Positions 57,972 through 64,000 of a stretch of DNA of 64,000 nt are shown piece after piece; within the stretch, counting starts at the first letter, position 1; the number at the start of each line of letters is the position of its first letter. A model generated the notes under the pieces. The model was given only the letters and a program-made list of their open reading frames with translations, ran no database searches and was not told the DNA's origin. Origin of the DNA: JASGKO01 sp049840595 (lineage in GTDB: Bacteria > Verrucomicrobiota > Verrucomicrobiia > Chthoniobacterales > Chthoniobacteraceae); contig JASGKO010000018.1 in assembly GCA_049840595.1 (NCBI GenBank), forward strand, positions 123,139-187,138, written 5' to 3'. The translations under genes and the position numbers were made by a program.

Positions 57972-58571
57972 CTAAGTAGCCCAGGTCTTTCCCACTTCAG
58001 CAACGGGCACACAACCTTTAAATGGTCCTGGTACCTGGTTGTATTGAAGCGTTTGTGTTGCTCCTGGTTCGCTCGTAAAATATCCGACAAGTGTCAACTC
58101 TTTCATCTCTATGATGAAAGGTTTTTCCTTTTTTCCGCTCTTATACCAGGCAGTTGATGTATCCAATGCACCACCCAGATCATCGAGAGACTTTTTAACC
58201 AAAGCATTTTTTTGTTCAACGGTGCACACCGCGAAATCGTCGCCGTAAGCCTTTTTCGCTTCATCGTTGAAAGCTGCCAGTCCTTTCATGAAATTCTCTT
58301 TCGCTGCAGCGGGATAGACCTCAAACAACATTCCATCAATAAACGCCGGAACACCAGCATCGATCGCGCCCGCTGTATCTGTCTTGGGAATAATAACTTC
58401 CGAAAGCTCGCTGATCAACGCAGCCTGATCTTCATTAAGGAACTGCGGCTTGTAGTTGAGCTGGGGCTTAGCCTTGCAACCTTCCATCAGACCAGCCAGC
58501 ACTGGACCGGTAAGGGTGTAACCCAATACGGCTGCGGAACGCTGGAGTACTTCTCTTCTGTTCATACTCAA
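57972..58571 (-). CDS. Gluconate 2-dehydrogenase subunit 3 family protein (intact copy)
   Basis: The 199-residue protein starts MSMNRREVLQRSAAVLGYTL with a Tat-like RR signal, then LNEDQAALISELSEVIIPKT, DAGVPAFIDGMLFEVY, and ALVKKSLDDLGG. This is the small subunit pattern that accompanies GMC flavoprotein dehydrogenases and escorts them across the membrane. It starts three bases after the GMC stop, so they are translationally coupled. Confidence 0.88.
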   Translation of the reverse strand: MSMNRREVLQRSAAVLGYTLTGPVLAGLMEGCKAKPQLNYKPQFLNEDQAALISELSEVIIPKTDTAGAIDAGVPAFIDGMLFEVYPAAAKENFMKGLAAFNDEAKKAYGDDFAVCTVEQKNALVKKSLDDLGGALDTSTAWYKSGKKEKPFIIEMKELTLVGYFTSEPGATQTLQYNQVPGPFKGCVPVAEVGKTWAT

Positions 58572-58574
58572 TAA

Positions 58575-60287
58575 TTATTTGAGATTTCCTTTCTTCATTT
58601 CTTCTACTGCGTGATTAGCGGCGCGGGCGGTCAATGCCATGTACGTCAACGAAGGATTCTGACATGCCGATGATGTCATCGCCGCGCCATCCGTTACGAA
58701 CACGTTCGGCGCTTCATGCACCTGGTTCCATTTATTAAGAACTGACGTCTTGGGATCTTTTCCCATACGCGCGGTTCCCATTTCATGGATACCCAGACCG
58801 ATGTTATCTGGTCCATCGTAGATATTGATATTCTTGAATCCAGCTGCTTCCAGCATTTCTGCTGCAGAGGTTTTGTAATCTTCACGCATTGCCTTCTCGT
58901 TTTCCTTCCACTCAGCATCGATGTTGAGCGTCGGGATACCGTAGATATCTTTTTTGTCTTTGTTCAATGTCACGCGATTGGATTCATAAGGCAAGCATTC
59001 GCCGAAGCCAGTGATGCCTAATTTCCATCCACCGGGAGACTGCAAAGATTTCTTCAAGTCTGCCCCGAACGACATTTCACCCACGCCACGCTCCCATCCC
59101 TGACGAGACGCACCACCTTGATATCCGTAACCTCTCACGAAATTCTTCTGCTTATCGTCACCTACGTTTCTGAAACGAGGGATATAAATTCCATTGGGTC
59201 TTCTGCCGATATAATATTTGTCCTCAAATCCTTCGATCTCAGCTTCAGCACCTGCACGATAGTGGTGATCCATCAGGTTGCGACCCAATTGATCACTGCC
59301 GTTACCAAGCCCGTTCGGGAATCGGTTTGAGATAGAGTTCAATAATATATGTGTGCTTCCCAATGTAGATGCGTTAAGGAAAATCACAGGTGCATAGAAC
59401 TCTATCTCCTCTTTTGTTTCTGAATCCAATACACGAACACCAGTCGCTTTTCCTTTTGCCTCGTCATAAATCACGGAATGCACGATCGAATTCGGACGCA
59501 TGGTCATGTTGCCTGTCTTCGCCGTCCACGGAAGTGTTGATGCATTACTGCTAAAGTAAGCGCCGTACGGACAGCCGCGGTCGCACATATTTCTGCTCTG
59601 GCAGACACCACGGCTCGGATCATGAGGAAGCGGCGCAGTCAGGTGAGCTACTCTTCCGATCGTGATTTTCCTTCCGTTGAATTTCTCTGCAACTCGATCT
59701 CTGAAAACTTCTTCGACGCAGTTCAGATCCATCGGCGGTAAAAATTTTCCATCAGGAAGTTGAGGAAGTCCCTCTGCACGACCGCTCACACCGATAAATG
59801 TTTCTACGTGATCATACCATGGCGCGAGGTCAGCATAACGAATTGGCCAGTCAACACCGTGACCATCTTTCGCGTTGGCTTCGAAGTCCATCTGAGAAAG
59901 ACGATACGTTTGTTTTCCCCACATGATCGAACGACCACCTTCATGGTATCCACGAATCCAATCGAATGGTTTTACTTCTGTATATGGATTCTCTGTGTCT
60001 TTCACCCACCAGTGTTTGTTCGACTGAACAACCCAGTTAGTGCGTGACTGCACAGGATATAGTTTTAACTCTTCTTCAGGAAGCCTGTTTGCATGAGGTA
60101 ACTGCCAGGATCTTTTGGTCATTGTCGGATAATCCGTCACGTGTCTTACTGCTCTGCCACGTTCCAACACAAGGGTTTTCAATCCTTTCTCCGTGAGTTC
60201 TTTTGCAGCCCAGCCTCCACTGATTCCGGTTCCCACCACAATCGCGTCAAAAGTATTCTTCTTGTCCGCGTCGATATTCAGATTCAT
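58575..60287 (-). CDS. GMC-family oxidoreductase (intact copy)
   Basis: The 570-residue flavoprotein has the FAD Rossmann motif VVGTGISGGWAAKE (G19-x-G21-x2-G24) and the conserved EGGRSIMWGKQTYRLS loop. A cysteine cluster follows (CQSRNMCDRGCPYGAYFSSN), then FLNASTLGSTHILLNS, and near the end GIHEMGTARMG with the catalytic His and CQNPSLTYMALTARAA with the partner Asn. I start at MNLNIDADKK. Together with subunit 3 it resembles periplasmic sugar or glycoside dehydrogenases of Bacteroidota; the substrate is not known. Divergent from the M42 peptidase. Confidence 0.92.
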   Translation of the reverse strand: MNLNIDADKKNTFDAIVVGTGISGGWAAKELTEKGLKTLVLERGRAVRHVTDYPTMTKRSWQLPHANRLPEEELKLYPVQSRTNWVVQSNKHWWVKDTENPYTEVKPFDWIRGYHEGGRSIMWGKQTYRLSQMDFEANAKDGHGVDWPIRYADLAPWYDHVETFIGVSGRAEGLPQLPDGKFLPPMDLNCVEEVFRDRVAEKFNGRKITIGRVAHLTAPLPHDPSRGVCQSRNMCDRGCPYGAYFSSNASTLPWTAKTGNMTMRPNSIVHSVIYDEAKGKATGVRVLDSETKEEIEFYAPVIFLNASTLGSTHILLNSISNRFPNGLGNGSDQLGRNLMDHHYRAGAEAEIEGFEDKYYIGRRPNGIYIPRFRNVGDDKQKNFVRGYGYQGGASRQGWERGVGEMSFGADLKKSLQSPGGWKLGITGFGECLPYESNRVTLNKDKKDIYGIPTLNIDAEWKENEKAMREDYKTSAAEMLEAAGFKNINIYDGPDNIGLGIHEMGTARMGKDPKTSVLNKWNQVHEAPNVFVTDGAAMTSSACQNPSLTYMALTARAANHAVEEMKKGNLK

Positions 60288-60418
60288 AAGTAGATAAATA
60301 TTTAAATCAAAGTTAGCCTTTCTCACCAGCGAGCCTACTTCTCAGGTGTATTTTTTACACTCTATTTGTCACTTTGGATTGTTTTTAAATTGGCTAGTTT
60401 CGTTCTCGTATATTTTTT

Positions 60419-61330
60419 ATGAAACTCCTTCAGCAACTCTGTTCGATTCCGGGGACTTCCGGTCACGAGTCGAAAATGACTGAATTCCTCCTACAGTACA
60501 TTCAAAAAGAAAAAAAGAAATGGAAATCAAAACCGGAAGTCTATCACGGTGATGGCTTTCAGGACTGTATTGTGCTCAAGTTCGGAAAACCACGTACCGC
60601 AATCTTCGCCCACATGGATACGATAGGATTCACAGTGCGCTACTTCAACCAGCTCCTGCCCGTGGGAAGTCCCGATGCAGAGATTGGAGCCCGACTTGTC
60701 GGTGAAGACAGTCAAGGCCCCATCGAATGCACATTGGACTTCGACAAGGACAATCACGCTCTTTATAAATTCGGACGTCCCATTGAACGGGGCACACCGC
60801 TTTCATACAAGATTGATTTCAGGGATTCGAAGAATTTTATCGAGTCACCATACCTCGATGATCGACTCGGAGTGTATGTTGCACTGAAAGTTGCCGAGAC
60901 CATGAAGGACGGCGTAATCGCTTTCACCTGTTGGGAAGAACATGGCGGCGGATCTGTTCCTTACATCGCAGATTTTATTTTTAAGAAATGGGGCGTGAAA
61001 CAAGCCTTGATCTCAGACATCACATGGATCACTGATGGTGTAGAGCATGGTAAGGGCGTGGCCATCTCTCTTCGCGACAGAAATATTCCGAGGCGTTCGT
61101 TCATCGATAAAATAATAGACATCGCCGCCAAACACGATGTTCCTTATCAGCTCGAAGTTGAAGGCGCTGGATCCAGTGACGGGGGTGAACTTCAACGCTC
61201 ACCCTATCCTTTCGATTGGTGTTTCGTCGGTGCACCGGAACTTCATCCGCATTCACCAAATGAAAAGGTCCATAAAAAAGATATTGAATCAATGATCTCA
61301 TTGTATCAACACGCAATGAAAGAATTGTAA
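60419..61330 (+). CDS. M42-family metallopeptidase (right arm copy)
   Basis: Intact and essentially the same protein as at 48.5-49.4 kb on the other strand, with the same zinc ligands (IFAHMDTIGF, WEEHGGGS). It is the only long gene that reads through in both arms. Confidence 0.9.
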   Translation: MKLLQQLCSIPGTSGHESKMTEFLLQYIQKEKKKWKSKPEVYHGDGFQDCIVLKFGKPRTAIFAHMDTIGFTVRYFNQLLPVGSPDAEIGARLVGEDSQGPIECTLDFDKDNHALYKFGRPIERGTPLSYKIDFRDSKNFIESPYLDDRLGVYVALKVAETMKDGVIAFTCWEEHGGGSVPYIADFIFKKWGVKQALISDITWITDGVEHGKGVAISLRDRNIPRRSFIDKIIDIAAKHDVPYQLEVEGAGSSDGGELQRSPYPFDWCFVGAPELHPHSPNEKVHKKDIESMISLYQHAMKEL

Positions 61331-61401
61331 TCGCCGGAGTTGGTGTTCTTTCACCAACTTCGTCATAACATAAACTAAGATCACCCATCAAATAAAAACT
61401 T

Positions 61402-62762
61402 ATGAAAACCCGCCGCGACTTCATCCGCTCCGCCGCCATGGCCGGAGCTGCTTTTTCGATCTTACCGTCAAAGGCATTTTCACGAGACGATGCAAACGTT
61501 CGCGTTGGATTTATCGGCGTAGGGCTTCGTGGTCAGAGTCACCTGGAACTTGCTTTGATGAGAAATGATGTTGACGTGATTGCCATATGCGACATCCAAC
61601 AGCGTATGATCGATATGTCGATGGAACTGATTAAAAAGTCCGGTAAGCCAAAGCCACAGGTCATCATGGATGGACCTACTGGTTACAAGAAATTATTGGA
61701 GAACAAAAACATTGACGCGGTAATCATCGCCACCCCATGGGAATTGCACTATCAAATGTGCATCGACTCGATGAATGCAAAGAAGTACACGGGATGTGAG
61801 GTAATCACGGGGATGACGATCGAAGAATGCACGAACCTGCGTCGCCACCAGCGAGAAAACGGGTATGCCATTAATGATGCTTGAAAATGTTTGCTATCGT
61901 CGTGATGTGATGGCCGTATTGAATATGGTGCGACAAAATGTTTTCGGCGAGCTTGTTCACTTGCAGGGTGGCTACCAGCACGACCTTCGCGCGGTAAAAT
62001 TCAACGACGGAAAAACTGCGTATGGCGGCGGCGTTGAATTCGGCGCCAAAGCCTTCTCGGAAGCGCAATGGCGAACACAGCATTCTGTTGATCGAAATGG
62101 TGACCTCTATCCGACTCATGGCATTGGGCCCATTGCGATGATGACCAATATCAATCGCGGAAATCGATTCACACAACTCGTATCCTATTCGACAAAGTCG
62201 CGCCGGGCCTCCACGACTACATTGTTAAAAATGGTGGCAAAGATCACCCCAACGCGAAAGTAAATTTCAAACTGGGAAACATCGTCACAACGATGATCAA
62301 TACAGCCAATGGGTGAAACGATTCTTCTGCAGCACGATACGAATCTCCCGAGACCTTATTCATTGGGTTTTCGCGTTCAAGGCACAGAAGGCATTTGGAT
62401 GGACGTAACAAATCGATTTATATCGAAAACAAAAGTGCAAAACCTCATCAGTGGGAGGACGCGCAGACCATGTGCTCGATAAATATGATCATCCACTTTG
62501 GAAAAAATATGGAGGTGATGCAGCAGGCGCAGGTCATGGCGGTATGGATTGGTTCGTACTTAATGCTTTTGTAGAAGCTGCTAAAAGAAAAGTCAACACT
62601 CCACAGGATGTTTATGACGCAGTGACCTGGAGTGCGATTACACCTTTATCGGAAATCTCAATACAGAAAGGAGGAGCGAATGTTGATTTTCCTGATTTTA
62701 CAGGAGGAAAATGGAAAACACGAGTAAATGATTTTGTAACTGGCGAGTATTGGAGTTGGTAG
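61402..62762 (+). CDS. GH109-like enzyme, damaged mirror copy
   Basis: Mirror of the gene at 47.1-48.4 kb. It is clean through TPWELHYQM, breaks near 61,840 (CTNLRRHQREN in place of CTNLVATSEKT), again near 62,200, 62,310, 62,410 and 62,465, then ends FPDFTGGKWKTRVNDF. It differs slightly at the end (62,640-62,760), where some third-position changes appear. Confidence 0.85.
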
Positions 62763-62923
62763 ATAGTTATCATGCATCAACGCAACTCTGAATCAAGATT
62801 TTTCAGCAACCAATCGGATACATCTCAATTGGGTACATTTTGCTCAACTGCATTTTGCCAACTGCCAACTGCTCCCTGATGATTTTCTATCTTTGTACCG
62901 GAAAAGTTGTTGAATCAGGACGA

Positions 62924-63464
62924 ATGAAAGTTAAAGACCTCGAATTCAAAAAATTTATTCCCGCCGATAAGATCGAAAAGAAAGTTGCGGCCCTCGCCAA
63001 GCAGATCGACAAAGACTATCACGATAGACACACCTACTTTTCTTTCGATACTGAATGGCTCATTTATGTTTGCTTCTGATCTCATGAAGCATGTAACGAT
63101 TCCTTGCCGGATTTCGTTCGGTAAGGTCTCGTCCTATTCAGGTACTGCCAGCACGGGTCAAGTGAAGACGTTGATCGGTCATGAAGAAAGTCTGTTCGGT
63201 TTAGATATTATCGTAGTCGAAGACATCGTCGACAGCGGCCTGACTCTTCAAAAGATCATGGAAGACCTCAAGGGACTGGGTGCCAAATCAGTTGAAGCCA
63301 TGGCGCTGCTCCGCAAACACGAAGCCCGGGAAAAAAACATCGACGTAAAATACATCGGCTTCGAACTGGACGATGAGTTTGTGCTTGGATACGGCCTCGA
63401 TTACGATGGCATGGGCCGCAACCTCCCCGAGATTTACAAGCAAGTACCTGCCGACTCTAAATAA
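62924..63464 (+). CDS. hpt: Hypoxanthine phosphoribosyltransferase, damaged mirror copy
   Basis: Mirror of the gene at 46.4-46.9 kb. It breaks near 63,030 (DRHTYFSFDTEWL against DRTPTFLSILNGS) and loses codons near 63,408 (GLDYDGMGRNL against GLDYDDTLGRNL). Several substitutions (ALAKQIDKDYHD, RKHEAREKNID) also separate the arms. Confidence 0.85.
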
Positions 63465-63551
63465 AAACGGGCCAGCCTGACGGTCAGGTATTTGGAGACA
63501 GTCCCCTCGAACATTATCTTGTCATCCCTTACAGAAAAAAAGAAGGCTGCT

Positions 63552-64000
63552 ATGATCAATATTGTCCTCTTCGGACCTCCCGGTGCTGGCAAAGGAACAC
63601 AAAGCCAGGAGCTCATTAAGAAATATCAACTCATCCATATTTCTACTGGCGATCTTTTCCGCTGGCATACATCCAACGATACCGCACTCGGCAAACGCGT
63701 AAAAGAAATCATGAATAGTGGAGCGCTGGTACCCGACGAGATCACCATCGCGATGTTGAAAGAAGAACTTGATAAGAATCCCAACGCAAAAGGTTTTTTG
63801 TTCGACGGATTTCCACGCACCGTGCCACAGGCAGAGGCGTTGGACAAGTTCATGAAGAGAATGGAACGGCGATCCATTTCGTGATAGCACTCGATGTCAC
63901 CGAACAAGAAGTACGCAACCGCATTGCCAAAAGAAGAGAAACAGAAAATCGCGTAGACGATGCCGAAGAAAAACTGAACAAGCGCATCAACGAATACTTT
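63552..64000 (+). CDS. adk: Adenylate kinase, damaged and partial mirror copy
   Basis: Mirror of the gene at 45.7-46.3 kb, cut by the window end. It is clean from MINIVLFGPPGAGKGTQ to LDKFMK, where a missing A near 63,858 shifts the frame. The remaining bases still encode TEQEVRNRIAKRRE in another frame. Confidence 0.87.

Larger units (their letters stand above)
54929..64000 (-). repeat. Right arm of ~9 kb inverted repeat (runs to window end)
   Basis: Reverse complement of 45,830-54,919 with indels and a few substitutions. The arm is cut by the window edge inside the second adk copy, so the real repeat may be longer. Confidence 0.93.

Noticed and set aside
1..64000. CRISPR arrays, rRNA, tRNA, riboswitches, prophage, transposases
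   Set aside because: No regularly spaced repeats, no conserved rRNA words, no T-loop-like GGTTCGAATCC or cloverleaf pattern, and no phage or transposase motifs were found by reading both strands. A tRNA or riboswitch search program was not run, so a missed small RNA is possible.

Overview
The window is not one natural locus. It joins two unrelated genomes and ends in a large fold-back. Bases 1 to about 33,160 are GC-rich and look like a Verrucomicrobiota chromosome. The grounds are a TIGR03790-type protein, a DUF2851 protein, an ATP-grasp/alpha-E/transglutaminase/DUF2126 operon, a TonB receptor with a Ser/Pro/Thr linker, NHL-repeat secreted proteins and characteristic intergenic hairpins. From about 33,170 onward the sequence is much more AT-rich and looks like a Bacteroidota chromosome, probably Cytophagales (atpD-atpC, dnaJ-grpE, obgE-adk-hpt, DUF6787, GH109-like enzyme, GMC dehydrogenase with subunit 3). 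The change falls inside a truncated ptsH (HPr) gene.

Layout of the Verrucomicrobiota part: partial rRNA methyltransferase; phosphohexomutase and a small companion; lnt; DUF2334 deacetylase; an AT-rich DUF2971 gene and a secreted RNase A-like domain protein; a secreted NHL-repeat protein; hicBA; clpB. Then come a four-gene amidoligase-type operon (12.1-18.4 kb), a TonB receptor, the overlapping run PhnP-like hydrolase/TIGR03790/DUF2851, recN, trmD, a class A PBP, a metallophosphoesterase, a GT4 glycosyltransferase and the start of ptsH.

Layout of the Bacteroidota part: FkbM methyltransferase, RluA-type pseudouridine synthase, small membrane protein and lipoprotein, atpD-atpC, sensor kinase, NatAB-like ABC exporter, a secreted DUF4097-like protein, dnaJ-grpE, obgE, adk, hpt, GH109-like enzyme, M42 peptidase, GMC oxidoreductase with subunit 3, AraC-Ogt fusion and two tandem secreted metallo-beta-lactamase-fold hydrolases. 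At about 54,924 the sequence turns back on itself, and the block from adk to the hydrolases is repeated in reverse to the window end. For most genes one copy is intact and the other broken.

Many conserved genes are broken by single-base indels. In the first half nearly all are one-base insertions. Together with the fold-back this suggests lightly polished single-molecule long-read sequence, so the 'pseudogenes' here are most likely sequencing errors. No CRISPR array, rRNA, tRNA, prophage or transposase was seen. I found no convincing undescribed system. The best biological leads are the secreted RNase A-like protein beside an AT-rich DUF2971 gene, the ATP-grasp/alpha-E/double-transglutaminase/DUF2126 operon, and a DnaJ that retains only two of four zinc-binding motifs.
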